A DNA stretch of 64,000 bases from Firmicutes bacterium CAG:24053_14 (GCA_001916715.1 MNSZ01000058.1:84658-148657); one strand, 5' to 3'. Shown: positions 1-8,785, counted from the first letter of the stretch. The notes: generated by a model from the sequence alone, not told the origin. Numbers and translations: made by a program.

Positions 1-356
1 TTATGGATCCTCTTGCGGATAAGATGCTCGTGCTGTCGGCAATGTGCTACTTTGTCGAGGTCGGACTTATGCCCGGCTGGGTAGTCGCGGTCGTTCTGCT
101 GCGTGAGTTCGGCGTTTCGGGTCTGAGACTGCTTGCAGTCGAGCAGGGCATAGTCATTGCCGCCGCGTGGTCGGGAAAGATCAAAACCGGCGTCACGATG
201 GTCGCGCTCGGCATTCTCATCATCGCGACACAGCCCTGGTTCCCCGCTCCGCAGGTCGTTGCAGTCATATGCTGGGTGCTGATCCTTGTCACGACGCTGT
301 ACTCCGGTATCGAATATTTCGTAAAAAACATCAACGTGTTCAAGCACTGTGCTTGA
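1..356 (+). CDS. pgsA: CDP-diacylglycerol-glycerol-3-phosphate 3-phosphatidyltransferase, C-terminal part
   Basis: The gene enters from the left edge, so only about 117 C-terminal residues are visible and the ATG at base 3 is an internal methionine. The first residues, DPLADK, are the end of the CDP-alcohol phosphotransferase signature (DG-x2-AR-x8-G-x3-D-x3-D), which binds the metal and CDP-diacylglycerol. After it come hydrophobic membrane segments, as expected for the integral-membrane PgsA that makes phosphatidylglycerol phosphate from CDP-diacylglycerol and glycerol-3-phosphate. The family is normally about 180 residues, so roughly the N-terminal third is outside the window. The stop codon (354-356) lies inside the -35 box of the next promoter. 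The call is sure at family level; the exact member is inferred from the signature and the C-terminal pattern. Confidence 0.88.
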   Translation, partial: MDPLADKMLVLSAMCYFVEVGLMPGWVVAVVLLREFGVSGLRLLAVEQGIVIAAAWSGKIKTGVTMVALGILIIATQPWFPAPQVVAVICWVLILVTTLYSGIEYFVKNINVFKHCA

Positions 357-381
357 CACGAATTGTCCGCAATGGTAATAT
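353..381 (+). promoter_or_regulatory. Promoter of the cysS T-box leader
   Basis: TTGACA (353-358) is followed by 17 bp and TAATAT (376-381). This is a near-consensus housekeeping promoter, with predicted transcription start near 388, just before the T-box RNA. Its -35 box overlaps the pgsA stop codon, so cysS has its own promoter and does not rely on pgsA read-through. Confidence 0.75.
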
Positions 382-387
382 TCTATT

Positions 388-612
388 GGCGCTGAACGGA
401 AGAAGTACTTCTCCCCTCGCCCGTACAGAGAGGCTTTGCATCAGCTGAGAGCATGGCCGCGGTGATGAGAAGGAAATGCGTCCGGGAGCCTCGGAGGAGG
501 AAATGCCTCCGCGTATGCCGCGTTAAGGCCTTTAAGCTACAAAAGAGAGTGGAACCGCGTAAATCACGCCTCTCATGGTCACGGCCATGAGAGGCTTTAT
601 TTTTCATAAGGA
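388..612 (+). promoter_or_regulatory. T-box riboswitch, cysteine-specific, controlling cysS
   Basis: The T-box sequence AGAGTGGAACCGCG (546-559) matches the conserved AGGGTGGNACCGCG element that pairs with the uncharged tRNA acceptor end. It is followed by a perfect 11-bp terminator stem (568-578 with 585-595) and a T-rich run. Stem I appears to be closed by CGGA (397-400) and TCCG (481-484). The triplet TGC (477-479), a Cys codon, sits in the expected specifier position just before the 3' strand of stem I, after GAAGGAAA. Uncharged tRNA-Cys would stabilise the antiterminator and let transcription run into cysS. T-box identity is certain; the specifier position was assigned by eye. Confidence 0.93.
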
Positions 613-620
613 GTTTAATT

Positions 621-2075
621 ATGAAGCTTTATAATTCTGCAACAAGAAAGAAAGAGGACTTTGTTCCCAATCATCCGGATATAGTTAAGATGTACACCTG
701 CGGCCCGACGGTGTATCACTTTGCGCACATCGGAAACCTCCGCTCGTACATCATGGAGGACGTTCTTGAAAAGTATCTGCGCTATGCCGGCTATAACGTC
801 AAGCGCGTCATGAACATCACCGACGTCGGCCACCTCACGAGCGACGCCGACGAGGGCGAGGACAAGATGCTCAAGGGCGCAAAGCGCGAGCACAAGTCCG
901 TAATGGAGATAGCAAAGTTCTACACTGACGCATTCTTCTCCGACTGCGCAAAGCTCAACATCAAGACCCCCGACGTCGTAGAGCCTGCAACGAACTGCAT
1001 CGATGAGTATATCAAGATCATCTCCAAGCTCATGGACACGGGCTATGCATATTTTGCCGGCGGCAACGTTTATTTTGACACCTCGAAGCTTGAGCGCTAC
1101 TATATTTTCAACGACTTTAACGCAGATGATCTCGACGTCGGCGTGCGCGAGGGCGTTGAGGAGGACGTAAACAAGCGCAACAAGAACGACTTCGTTCTGT
1201 GGTTTACGAAGTCCAAGTTCGAGGATCAGGCGCTCAAATGGGACTCCCCCTGGGGCGTCGGCTATCCCGGCTGGCACATTGAGTGCTCCGGCATATCCAT
1301 GAAGCACCTCGGCGAGGATCTGGATATCCACTGCGGCGGCATCGACAACGCTTTTCCGCATCACACCAACGAGATCGCTCAGTCCGAGTCCTACCTCGGC
1401 CACAAGTGGTGCAACTACTGGATGCATGTTCTGCACCTGAACACCAACTCCGGCAAAATGAGCAAGTCCAAGGGCGAATTTCTGACTGTTTCGCTGCTTG
1501 AGGAAAAGGGCTATGACCCCCTCGCCTACCGTCTGTTCTGCCTGCAGAGCCACTATCGCAAGTCGCTCGTGTTCAGCTGGGAAAACCTCGACAACGCGCA
1601 GGGCACCTATAATAAGCTCGTAAACCGCATAGCCGCGCTCAAGGCAAGCGGCGAAGCAATCGACGAGGACGCAATGGCAGCGCTCAAGTCCAAGTTCACC
1701 GCGGCGCTGGACAACGACCTGAACACCTCGCTTGCCGTCACAGCGCTTTATGACGTTCTTAAATACAAGACCAACGACGACACAAAGCTTGCCGCGATCG
1801 CAGACTTTGACAAGGTGCTCAGCCTCAGTCTTATCGAAAAGGCCGACGCACGGCGCGAAGAGCTTAAAAAGCAGGCCGTCTCCGGCGGTGCGGAGTTCAC
1901 CGTTATCTCCGAGTCCGGCGAGCAGAATGCAGAGATCGAGGCGCTGCTCAAGGCGCGCGCCGAGGCAAAGAAGGCCAAAAACTTCGCCGAGGCCGACCGC
2001 ATCCGCGATGAGCTGAAGGCTCAGGGCATCGAAGTCACCGATATCCCCAACGGCGCAAAGTGGAAAAAGATCTGA
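621..2075 (+). CDS. cysS: Cysteinyl-tRNA synthetase
   Basis: This 484-residue protein attaches cysteine to tRNA-Cys in the cytoplasm. Near the N-terminus it carries CGPTVY, which includes the first zinc-ligand cysteine, followed by the class I HIGN signature (HIGH equivalent). Further on it has GWHIECS and HCGGIDNAFPHH, which supply zinc and adenylate contacts, and KMSKSKG. The C-terminal helical region ends normally. AAGGAG lies just upstream of the ATG. Length is close to the usual 460-480. The gene is alone behind its own promoter and T-box, so expression should rise when tRNA-Cys is uncharged. A strong hairpin follows the stop. Confidence is very high. Confidence 0.98.
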   Translation: MKLYNSATRKKEDFVPNHPDIVKMYTCGPTVYHFAHIGNLRSYIMEDVLEKYLRYAGYNVKRVMNITDVGHLTSDADEGEDKMLKGAKREHKSVMEIAKFYTDAFFSDCAKLNIKTPDVVEPATNCIDEYIKIISKLMDTGYAYFAGGNVYFDTSKLERYYIFNDFNADDLDVGVREGVEEDVNKRNKNDFVLWFTKSKFEDQALKWDSPWGVGYPGWHIECSGISMKHLGEDLDIHCGGIDNAFPHHTNEIAQSESYLGHKWCNYWMHVLHLNTNSGKMSKSKGEFLTVSLLEEKGYDPLAYRLFCLQSHYRKSLVFSWENLDNAQGTYNKLVNRIAALKASGEAIDEDAMAALKSKFTAALDNDLNTSLAVTALYDVLKYKTNDDTKLAAIADFDKVLSLSLIEKADARREELKKQAVSGGAEFTVISESGEQNAEIEALLKARAEAKKAKNFAEADRIRDELKAQGIEVTDIPNGAKWKKI

Positions 2076-2109
2076 GAAATTTATAGTAACGTTAATTAAA
2101 TCAACAGCC

Positions 2110-2143
2110 AACAGCCGCGGAAACTTCTGTTACCGCGGCTGTT
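2110..2143 (+). terminator. Terminator after cysS
   Basis: A perfect 11-bp GC-rich stem (2110-2120 with 2133-2143) is followed by only a weak T-rich stretch. It lies 34 bp after the cysS stop and probably ends that transcript. Confidence 0.7.
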
Positions 2144-2187
2144 GCTGTTATATGTTATCTAATAATCGTTCTGTTAATTTACGTTGC

Positions 2188-2217
2188 TTGCTGCAACGGC
2201 TCTTTTGACTGTATAAT
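2188..2217 (+). promoter_or_regulatory. Promoter of the XRE regulator gene
   Basis: TTGCTG (2188-2193), 18 bp, then a perfect TATAAT (2212-2217). The -35 box is weak but the -10 box is consensus. The start would fall about 20 bp before an AAGGAGG Shine-Dalgarno site. Confidence 0.6.
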
Positions 2218-2245
2218 CAGCCTATCAACTCAAGGAGGCATAGTT

Positions 2246-2755
2246 ATGTTAGACGAAAATATAAAACAGCTCAGAAAAGCAAAAGGGCTTTCGCAGGAAG
2301 AGCTTGCGATAAAATTAAACGTTGTGAGGCAGACCGTATCTAAATGGGAAAACGGTTTATCCGTTCCGGACTCAAGCATGCTTATTTCATTGGCAGACGA
2401 ATTCGGCGTTTCGGTCAGTGATTTGCTCGGAGAAGCCATAAGCGAGTCAGCTTCCGATGAATTGAGAGCCATTTCCGAAAAGCTCGAGGTGATAAATTTG
2501 CAGCTTTCAAACAGGCATTCGTCGAAAGTAAAAACCATTCGCTGGTTGCTTATCTCGTTGTGTGCATTTATGGCGGTAATATTTATTGCTTTTGCCGCAA
2601 TAAACGGCTCCTATATGGACTGGAATTACAACAATCCCGAACTTGCAGTCGCCGGAACGATCCTGCATGGATTTGAATTTGTTTTTGTAAGGCTTGCTCC
2701 TATAGGCTTTGCAGCGGCTATTGTCGGTATAGTTATGACATATAAGAGGAGCTGA
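2246..2755 (+). CDS. XRE-family transcriptional regulator with C-terminal membrane anchor
   Basis: The protein has 169 residues. Residues 1-60 form a Cro/C1-type helix-turn-helix with the usual core (LRKAKGLSQEELA and VRQTVSKWENG), followed by a short linker with predicted helical content. Two hydrophobic segments (about 98-120 and 140-163) indicate a membrane-anchored repressor, an architecture common in Firmicutes. It is expected to bind DNA from the inner face of the membrane and perhaps to sense an envelope or ligand signal; no target can be read here. A clear AAGGAGG precedes the ATG. It stands alone between terminators, with a visibly lower GC content than cysS, so recent acquisition is possible but unproven. 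Confidence 0.85.
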   Translation: MLDENIKQLRKAKGLSQEELAIKLNVVRQTVSKWENGLSVPDSSMLISLADEFGVSVSDLLGEAISESASDELRAISEKLEVINLQLSNRHSSKVKTIRWLLISLCAFMAVIFIAFAAINGSYMDWNYNNPELAVAGTILHGFEFVFVRLAPIGFAAAIVGIVMTYKRS

Positions 2756-2797
2756 AATTCAGCTCTCCGGGCAAACACTCGGGCGCACTATATTATT

Positions 2798-2826
2798 AAA
2801 GGCGTGACTTTGGCAGTCACGCCTTT
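2798..2826. terminator. Bidirectional terminator between convergent genes
   Basis: A perfect 12-bp stem (2798-2809 with 2815-2826) has A-rich and T-rich flanks, so it works on both strands. It separates the XRE gene from the convergent rarD gene. Confidence 0.85.
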
Positions 2827-2862
2827 TGCTATTATCCCCGGACGGTGGATAGCTCTGTAATT

Positions 2863-3738
2863 TTACGCATTCACTTTCTTATTCTTTCTCAGGCTGTCGA
2901 AAACGAACAGTATGACCGCTGCCCAGACGAATGCAAAGGTTATCGCATTTGTCTGCGTGAAGGCTTCGTTATAGATAAACACGCCGACAAGCAGCTGGAG
3001 CGTCGGGTTAATGTACATAAGTATGCCGGAGGTTACGATCGACGTTTCCTTTATGCCCTTTGCAAACAACATGAGCGGAATTGACGTTATCGGGCCTGTT
3101 GCTATAAGAAGCAGCGCTTCTGCCGTTGTGAGCGATGAAAATGTTGTAAAGCCGGAAAACTGCGCATATGCTATAAACACAAGCGCTATCGGAAGCACGG
3201 CCATCGTTTCCATGCAGATCGACGTCTCACTGTCGGCCTTTATGCCCTTTTTAAGCGCGCCGTAAAGCGCGAACGACAGGCCGGTTATAATTGCAAGATA
3301 CGGCACCTCGCCATAGCGGATGACGGAGAGCATGACCCCGGCAAAGGCAAGCGCGACGCTCGTCCACTGCACCCGGCTGAGCCTTTCCTTGAAAAACAGT
3401 GCGCCTATGAGCACGGAAAACAGCGGATTCATATAATACGCAAGGCTCGCTTCGAATATTCTGCCCATCGCAACCGTGAGGATATACACTCCCCAGTTTA
3501 TCGAGATAAGTATGCCGCACAGGAAGAACATGCGCCGCTCGGACTTGTTCTTTATGATCCTTCCAATCTCGCCGCCATGCCTTTTTATGAGTATAACGGC
3601 AAGGCAGAACACGCAGGAGAAAACTATTCTCTGCGCAAGAACATAGGCTGAGTTGACTCCGGCAAGCAGTTTCCAGAATATCGGCAGCAGCCCCCAGAGT
3701 ATGTAGCAGCCTAAAACATTCTGCAATGATCTATTCAT
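2863..3738 (-). CDS. rarD: RarD-type EamA-family permease
   Basis: This 291-residue protein has about ten hydrophobic segments arranged as two EamA repeats. It begins with NVLGCYILWGLLPIFWK, typical of the RarD subfamily (chloramphenicol-sensitivity protein), and keeps SINWGVYI and PLFSVLIGALFFKERL. Family members are inner-membrane drug/metabolite transporters whose natural substrates are mostly unknown. The start codon lies 12 bp after the glyA stop, so the two genes probably share the glyA promoter. The upstream Shine-Dalgarno site is poor, suggesting translation coupled to glyA. Family assignment is firm; the substrate is not known. Confidence 0.85.
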   Translation of the reverse strand: MNRSLQNVLGCYILWGLLPIFWKLLAGVNSAYVLAQRIVFSCVFCLAVILIKRHGGEIGRIIKNKSERRMFFLCGILISINWGVYILTVAMGRIFEASLAYYMNPLFSVLIGALFFKERLSRVQWTSVALAFAGVMLSVIRYGEVPYLAIITGLSFALYGALKKGIKADSETSICMETMAVLPIALVFIAYAQFSGFTTFSSLTTAEALLLIATGPITSIPLMLFAKGIKETSIVTSGILMYINPTLQLLVGVFIYNEAFTQTNAITFAFVWAAVILFVFDSLRKNKKVNA

Positions 3739-3750
3739 TTTTTCGGCACT

Positions 3751-4998
3751 TTACATCTCGATCTCGGGGTAGAGCGGAAAACGCTCGCACATGGAAAGCA
3801 CCTGCTGCTTAACATCGTCAACAGCCTTATCGCCGTCGTTTATTATCCGCACTATCATTTTGCCGATATCGCGCATTTCGTCCTCGCCCATTCCGCGCGT
3901 AGTGACCGCCGGAGTTCCGAAGCGCATGCCGCTGGTGAGCTTGACGGACTGAGTATCAAAGGGAATGGAGTTTTTATTTGCGGTTATATGCGCCGCGTCA
4001 AGAAGCTCCTGAACCTCGTTGCCGGTGCGGCCGAGGCTCATGGTGTCGGCCAGCATAAGATGGTTATCAGTGCCGCCGGACACGAGGCGTATGCCGTTCT
4101 CGGACAGGGTATCGGCCAGAATAGCGGCGTTTTTCACGACCTGACGCTGATACGCCTTAAATTCGTCGCTCATCGCTTCCTTGAAGCAGACGGCCTTGCC
4201 GGCGATTATGTGCATGAGCGGTCCGCCCTGAGTTCCGGGGAACACTGCGCTGTTTATCTTCTTTTTAAGCTCATCCTTGCACAGGATTATTGCGCCGCGC
4301 GGCCCTCTGAGGGTCTTGTGGGTCGTGCTTGTAACAACGTCGGCGTAAGGCACGGGGCTGGGGTGAACGCCGGCCGCGACAAGGCCGCCTATGTGCGCCA
4401 TATCGACCATGAGGTATGCTCCTACCTCGTCGGCGATCTCGCGCATTTTCTTAAAGTCGATTATGCGTGAATAGGCGCTTGCGCCCGCAATTATGATCTT
4501 CGGCTTGCACTCGCCGGCTATCTGCATTGCCTTTTCATAATCTATCATCTCGGTCTCGGGATCGACGCCGTAGAAGCAGGCGTTAAAATACTTGCCGGAG
4601 ATAGACGCCTTCGAGCCGTGCGTCAGATGTCCGCCGTGGCTGAGATCCATGCCGAGTATCGTATCGCCGGGCTTTAAAAGCGCGAGATAGACCGCGACGT
4701 TTGCCTGCGAGCCGGAGTGCGGCTGAACGTTCGCGTGCTCGGCCCCGAAAAGCTTCTTTGCTCTGTCGATGGCAAGCTGCTCGACGATATCGACATATTC
4801 GCAGCCGCCGTAATATCTTGCCCCGGGGTAGCCCTCGGCATATTTATTGGTAAGATGGCTTCCCATTGCCTCCATTACGGCGCGGCTGGTGAAGTTCTCC
4901 GACGCTATCAATTCTATGTGATCGCGCTGGCGCTCAAGCTCGCTTTTCATTGCGCCGTACAGCTCCGGGTCGCTCATTCTTATAGTATCATAACTCAT
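3751..4998 (-). CDS. glyA: Serine hydroxymethyltransferase
   Basis: This 415-residue PLP enzyme interconverts serine plus tetrahydrofolate with glycine plus 5,10-methylene-tetrahydrofolate. It shows the SHMT hallmarks: IELIASENF near the N-terminus, TNKYAEGYPGARYYGG, HSGSQAN, DMAHIGGLVAAG, and the PLP lysine in STTHKTLRGPRG. Length matches the family. The open frame extends to 5067, but a near-perfect promoter (5035-5063) lies inside that extension, and GGGAGG sits nine bases before the ATG at 4998. The shorter start is therefore adopted. It heads a two-gene run with rarD and is divergent from the endonuclease-like gene. Confidence 0.97.
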   Translation of the reverse strand: MSYDTIRMSDPELYGAMKSELERQRDHIELIASENFTSRAVMEAMGSHLTNKYAEGYPGARYYGGCEYVDIVEQLAIDRAKKLFGAEHANVQPHSGSQANVAVYLALLKPGDTILGMDLSHGGHLTHGSKASISGKYFNACFYGVDPETEMIDYEKAMQIAGECKPKIIIAGASAYSRIIDFKKMREIADEVGAYLMVDMAHIGGLVAAGVHPSPVPYADVVTSTTHKTLRGPRGAIILCKDELKKKINSAVFPGTQGGPLMHIIAGKAVCFKEAMSDEFKAYQRQVVKNAAILADTLSENGIRLVSGGTDNHLMLADTMSLGRTGNEVQELLDAAHITANKNSIPFDTQSVKLTSGMRFGTPAVTTRGMGEDEMRDIGKMIVRIINDGDKAVDDVKQQVLSMCERFPLYPEIEM

Positions 4999-5034
4999 TT
5001 TCCGGCCTCCCGCAAAAGTAATAATATCTTTGCA

Positions 5035-5063
5035 ATTATACGCCATTATATGCTCCTTATCAA
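5035..5063 (-). promoter_or_regulatory. Promoter of glyA-rarD
   Basis: On the minus strand TTGATA (5063-5058), exactly 17 bp, then TATAAT (5040-5035). Predicted transcription start near 5028, upstream of GGGAGG and the ATG at 4998. Its position rules out the longer glyA frame. Confidence 0.8.
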
Positions 5064-5160
5064 GCAAAATCGCGCAATTTTGTCGTTTTGCTCAGGCATC
5101 TGTCGAATTTGCTTGAATACGGGAATGGGCTGTGATAATATACACTCGTGAGGTGAGGAC

Positions 5161-6237
5161 ATGGCAAAAAAATTGCTTAAAACAGTTCTTGTAATTCTTG
5201 GCATAATTCTTTTGGCAGCCGCCGCATTGATCCTCTGGCTGTCGGTCACCGAATTCAAACCCGGAGACGTTATGGATGTTAAGGTCGAGGCAAACTCGGA
5301 GGTCAGCGGCCTTTCACCGTTCCTGGATGAGGAGTTTTCGGTCATAAGCTGGAACATAGGCTATGCCGGTCTCGGCAAGGGATCGGACTTTTTTATGGAC
5401 GGCGGCACGAATGTCTCTTCCGCCGACCAGGACACGGTCGCCGCGTCGCTTTTAGGCATATACAAAACGCTTTACTCGTCATCGGATCCTGCAACGATAT
5501 TCATGCTGCAGGAGGTCGATAAAAACTCCTCCAGAACCTACGGGAAGGACGAAGCTTACGCGCTTGGCATAAACAACAGCACCTATGCGCTCAACTACTC
5601 GTGCAAATTCGTCCCCTACCCCGTGCCGCCTATCGGCCGGGTAAACAGCGGACTTCTGACAACAACGGTGTACGATATTGACTCGGCCGAGCGCATATCG
5701 CTGCCCTGCCCGTTCAATTGGCCGGTCAGCACCGCAAATCTCAAGCGCTGCCTGCTCGTGAGCTATCTGCCTATATCCGGAACGAGCAGCAAGCTCGTTA
5801 TCGTAAATCTCCACCTGGAGGCTTATGACGACGGCGAGGGCAAGATCGCGCAGACAAAGCAGCTGCGTGAGTTTATTCAGTCCGAGTACGAAAAGGGCAA
5901 CTATGTCATCGCCGGCGGTGACTTCAATCAGATATTCCCCAACGGGCTTGACAAATACCCCAACACGCATAAGGATCTGTGGGAGCCGGGCACGATAAGC
6001 GAGGATATCATGCCGGAGGGCTGGACGCTTGCTTACGATCTCGAAACTCCGAGCTGCCGCCTTCTCAACCAGCCTTATGACCCGTCGGACACCGAGAACA
6101 CCCAGCACTATGTCATAGACGGCTTCATTCTGTCGCCGAATGTTGAGCTTGTTGCAGTAAACACACTCGACGAAGGCTTCACTTATTCCGACCACAACCC
6201 CGTTAAGCTTCAGGTGAAGCTCAGCAGTGAAAAATAA
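5161..6237 (+). CDS. Membrane-anchored endonuclease/exonuclease/phosphatase family protein
   Basis: The protein has 358 residues. Residues 7-29 form a signal anchor, so the catalytic domain is probably outside the membrane. That domain carries the EEP superfamily motifs in order: SWNIGY (Asn about 64), MLQEVD (Glu about 118), NLHLE, GGDFNQ, a late VIDGF and SDHNPV, the last holding the catalytic Asp-His pair. These bind a divalent metal and cleave phosphodiesters or phosphomonoesters. Whether the substrate is nucleic acid, phospholipid or phosphoinositide cannot be told. GAGGTGAGG precedes the ATG. A hairpin and an SGNH hydrolase gene follow on the same strand, suggesting one small secreted-hydrolase unit. 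Confidence 0.85.
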   Translation: MAKKLLKTVLVILGIILLAAAALILWLSVTEFKPGDVMDVKVEANSEVSGLSPFLDEEFSVISWNIGYAGLGKGSDFFMDGGTNVSSADQDTVAASLLGIYKTLYSSSDPATIFMLQEVDKNSSRTYGKDEAYALGINNSTYALNYSCKFVPYPVPPIGRVNSGLLTTTVYDIDSAERISLPCPFNWPVSTANLKRCLLVSYLPISGTSSKLVIVNLHLEAYDDGEGKIAQTKQLREFIQSEYEKGNYVIAGGDFNQIFPNGLDKYPNTHKDLWEPGTISEDIMPEGWTLAYDLETPSCRLLNQPYDPSDTENTQHYVIDGFILSPNVELVAVNTLDEGFTYSDHNPVKLQVKLSSEK

Positions 6238-6246
6238 TTATAATTC

Positions 6247-6278
6247 ATGGACGGCACGCTGATCGGTGTGTCGTCCAT
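6247..6278 (+). other. Intergenic hairpin between two secreted-hydrolase genes
   Basis: An 11-bp stem (6247-6257 with 6268-6278, one G-T pair) with a 10-base loop lies nine bases after the EEP gene stop and 24 bases before the next ATG. There is no T tract, so it looks more like an mRNA-stabilising or partial-termination element than a strong terminator. Confidence 0.5.
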
Positions 6279-6301
6279 ACATTCCAAAAGGAGATCTTTT
6301 T

Positions 6302-7069
6302 ATGACAAAAAAGCAGAAAGTTATTGCGATCATTGCCTTTGTGCTGATCATCGTTCTGATCGCGCTTATATGCATCAGCCTTCAGAACAAAAAGGACGGC
6401 GGAACGCCCGACGACGCTCAGGCGAGCGCATCACCTTCCGAGAGTCTTGAGCCTACGCCGGAGCCTACCCCCACTCCCCTGCAGTTCACGACCGCACCCG
6501 AGGGCTATTTTAACGACGCGCTGTTTATCGGCGACTCGCGCATGGTGGGCATTCAGATGATGGAAACGATCGACGGAGCAACGTTCTTCACGACCGTAGG
6601 TCTCAGCCTGACCGGTGCAATGAGCACAAGTGCAGATGTTTCCGGAGTCGGAACGACTACTCTTCCGGCGCTTCTGCAAAGCAGGCAGTTCGGCAAGGTA
6701 TATGTCATGCTCGGCATAAACGATATCGGCGGCTCTGTCGAAGCGCTCAAGCAGACCTACAGCAATCTTATTGATAAGATACGCGATTTTCAGCCGGATG
6801 CAATAATCTACATCATGTCGAACCTTCACGTTTCCGCAACGCAGGATTCGCGCGGCACTGCGGTGAACAACGCGAATCTCAATAATCTCAATGATTACAC
6901 CAAGACCCTCGCCGACGGCGAGACGATCTTCTATCTTGAGTGCAACGATCTGTTCGACGACGCAAACGGCACGCTTTCCTCGGACATTACCTCTGACGGT
7001 ATCCACCCCGACGGCAGCGCCTATAGAAAGTGGGGCGAGTGGGTCAAGCAAAATGCAATAGTGAAGTAA
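6302..7069 (+). CDS. Exported SGNH/GDSL-family hydrolase
   Basis: The adopted start at 6302 follows AAGGAG and gives 255 residues; the frame runs open to 6266, but that extension has no ribosome site. Residues 8-28 are a single membrane anchor or uncleaved signal, followed by an acidic, proline/threonine-rich linker (TPEPTPTP). The hydrolase domain has GDSR (block I Ser), a central GIND (block III) and DGIHPDG near the C-terminus (block V, with Asp and His). Such domains remove acyl groups; at the cell surface the substrate is often O-acetylated polysaccharide or peptidoglycan, but this is only inferred. It probably shares a transcript with the upstream EEP gene. Confidence 0.83.
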   Translation: MTKKQKVIAIIAFVLIIVLIALICISLQNKKDGGTPDDAQASASPSESLEPTPEPTPTPLQFTTAPEGYFNDALFIGDSRMVGIQMMETIDGATFFTTVGLSLTGAMSTSADVSGVGTTTLPALLQSRQFGKVYVMLGINDIGGSVEALKQTYSNLIDKIRDFQPDAIIYIMSNLHVSATQDSRGTAVNNANLNNLNDYTKTLADGETIFYLECNDLFDDANGTLSSDITSDGIHPDGSAYRKWGEWVKQNAIVK

Positions 7070-7072
7070 GAG

Positions 7073-7103
7073 CAAGACACCCGACCGACGGTCGGGTGTC
7101 TTG
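7073..7103. terminator. Bidirectional terminator between convergent genes
   Basis: A perfect 14-bp stem (7073-7086 with 7090-7103) and a 3-base loop. It lies between the SGNH gene and the convergent LRR/SLH gene and has T-rich sequence downstream on the plus strand. Confidence 0.85.
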
Positions 7104-7114
7104 TAGTTTTTGAT

Positions 7115-8785
7115 TTATTTGCCCATGTATCTGTAAATAAACGTCACGATTTGTCCGCGATTGCAGCCATCATTGGGCGAAAATGTTGTAGGTGTGGTTC
7201 CTGTTGTTATATTCATTGCTGCTGCCCACAGCACAGCATCATAGAAATAGTCGCCTTTGACAACATCATAGAACGGATTGTTGCCGGAAATCATCGGCTT
7301 ATTTGCCATACGCCACAGGAATGTCACTCTTTGCGCACGGGATACTGTTGCATTAGGGCTGAATGCTGTATCTGTCGTACCTTGGGTTATACCTTCCGAA
7401 ACTGCCCACAGAACCGCTTTGTAATAATAATCATCGCGTTTTACATCATAAAACGGGTTTGACATTCCAACCGGTTCCGGTTTACCGGCTGCACGCCAGA
7501 GGAAAGTAACAGTCTGTGCGCGAGTGCACGTTTTTTTAGGTTCAAAGGTCGTGGGCGTTGTGCCCATTGTTATTTCATTATCCACAGCCCATTTGACGGC
7601 ATCATAGCAATAGTCGGTCGGATGCACATCGTAAAAACTATACGAGCTGCCGAAATTGAAATGTGCCGACCAAAGAGGCTCGTTACCGGCGCCTACCGGC
7701 ACGTTGATCCATTCGGAAGGTGAGCCTTCATAGTTTGCAACCTTCAGGTCGTGGCAATTATAGAAAGCATAATCTCCGATACTGCTGATCGAGCTTGGAA
7801 GGTCAACTTCCGTTATGCGTGCATATGTTCCTTCGCTTTTTGATGAGTGAGTAGCAAACAGGCGTTCAGGTATCACCGAAACCGATTTCCCGAACGTTAC
7901 TTTCAGCGAATCAGAATTTGAACCGACATTATAAAACGGCGGAGCAATAAATAGTACCGGATTTTCACTGATCGATGATTGTATATTATCCTTGATCGTG
8001 CCATTTATTTTTATTGACTCCAGACCGGTGCAATGAGCAAAGCAGCCCTCGATCAACGTGCAATCACCGTTTATGGTAAGCTCCTTAAGTGAATGACAGT
8101 ACAAAAACGCATATTTACCGACAGTGCAGTTGCCGTCTATCGTCAATGACTGTATGGCAGTGTTACGAAATGCATTTGTACCAATAGATTTCACTCCGCT
8201 TCCCAGGCGAACCGTCTTCAGATCGTGGCAGTTGTTAAATGCGCCCAAGCCTATACTTGTCACCGAATCGGGAATCGTCACACTGGTAATGTGAGGATAG
8301 TATCCTTCACTTTTGGAATATGTAGAGTCAAACAGATTACTCGGTATAGCCGTGACTTCCGGGCCGAAAGTAACATTCAGGTAATCGGAATTTGCTCCAA
8401 TGTTATAGAATGTGTTATCAACGGTATAGACTCCGTTTAAATCTCCGTTAATGGTGATCGAGTTTAAACTTGTGCAATTGGCAAACGCCTGCTTTCCGAT
8501 GCGGTTAACAGTTTCAGGCAGGACGAGCTTTTGAATAGTGGTGCAGTTTTTAAAAGCATCCTGATGTATGTTTCTGACCTTGTATGTCACTCCGTCATAA
8601 TCAACTTTCGACGGTACGCTCACGGATGACGACGAACCGTTGTATTTTTTCACACAAGCGACCCCGGTTTCGATCACGAATGTAAAATCTCCACTTCTAA
8701 ACGTATCGTCTGCCAAAGCTGACATCGGCGCAAGGCTTAATAACATTATCAAGACAAGCACTGTGCTAAGAAAACGTTTTCTCAT
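7115..8785 (-). CDS. BspA-like leucine-rich-repeat surface protein with three SLH domains
   Basis: The protein has 556 residues. Residues 1-26 are a signal peptide ending in ALAD. About 55-365 consist of BspA/Treponema-type LRRs, recognisable from units such as VTIPDSVTSIGLGAFNNC. The LRR part contains an internal duplication: a block with FYNIGANSDYLNVTFG recurs as FYNVGSNSDSLKVTFG, each followed by SKSEG and CHDLK. About 370-556 are three SLH domains (each FYDV...YDAVLWA...G...T..F.P...RAQ.VTFLWR), which anchor the protein to secondary cell-wall polymer. A role in adhesion or S-layer display is known for the family, not shown here. It has its own strong promoter and AGGAGG site. SLH repeats of the same type occur in the giant protein at 23149-28497. 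Confidence 0.9.
   Translation of the reverse strand: MRKRFLSTVLVLIMLLSLAPMSALADDTFRSGDFTFVIETGVACVKKYNGSSSSVSVPSKVDYDGVTYKVRNIHQDAFKNCTTIQKLVLPETVNRIGKQAFANCTSLNSITINGDLNGVYTVDNTFYNIGANSDYLNVTFGPEVTAIPSNLFDSTYSKSEGYYPHITSVTIPDSVTSIGLGAFNNCHDLKTVRLGSGVKSIGTNAFRNTAIQSLTIDGNCTVGKYAFLYCHSLKELTINGDCTLIEGCFAHCTGLESIKINGTIKDNIQSSISENPVLFIAPPFYNVGSNSDSLKVTFGKSVSVIPERLFATHSSKSEGTYARITEVDLPSSISSIGDYAFYNCHDLKVANYEGSPSEWINVPVGAGNEPLWSAHFNFGSSYSFYDVHPTDYCYDAVKWAVDNEITMGTTPTTFEPKKTCTRAQTVTFLWRAAGKPEPVGMSNPFYDVKRDDYYYKAVLWAVSEGITQGTTDTAFSPNATVSRAQRVTFLWRMANKPMISGNNPFYDVVKGDYFYDAVLWAAAMNITTGTTPTTFSPNDGCNRGQIVTFIYRYMGK

Noticed and set aside
615..2111. A 498-codon minus-strand frame opposite cysS, and similar long frames opposite valS, rpoC and the giant surface protein.
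   Set aside because: They are antisense shadows from codon bias; none has a ribosome site or protein motif, while the sense genes have complete family signatures.
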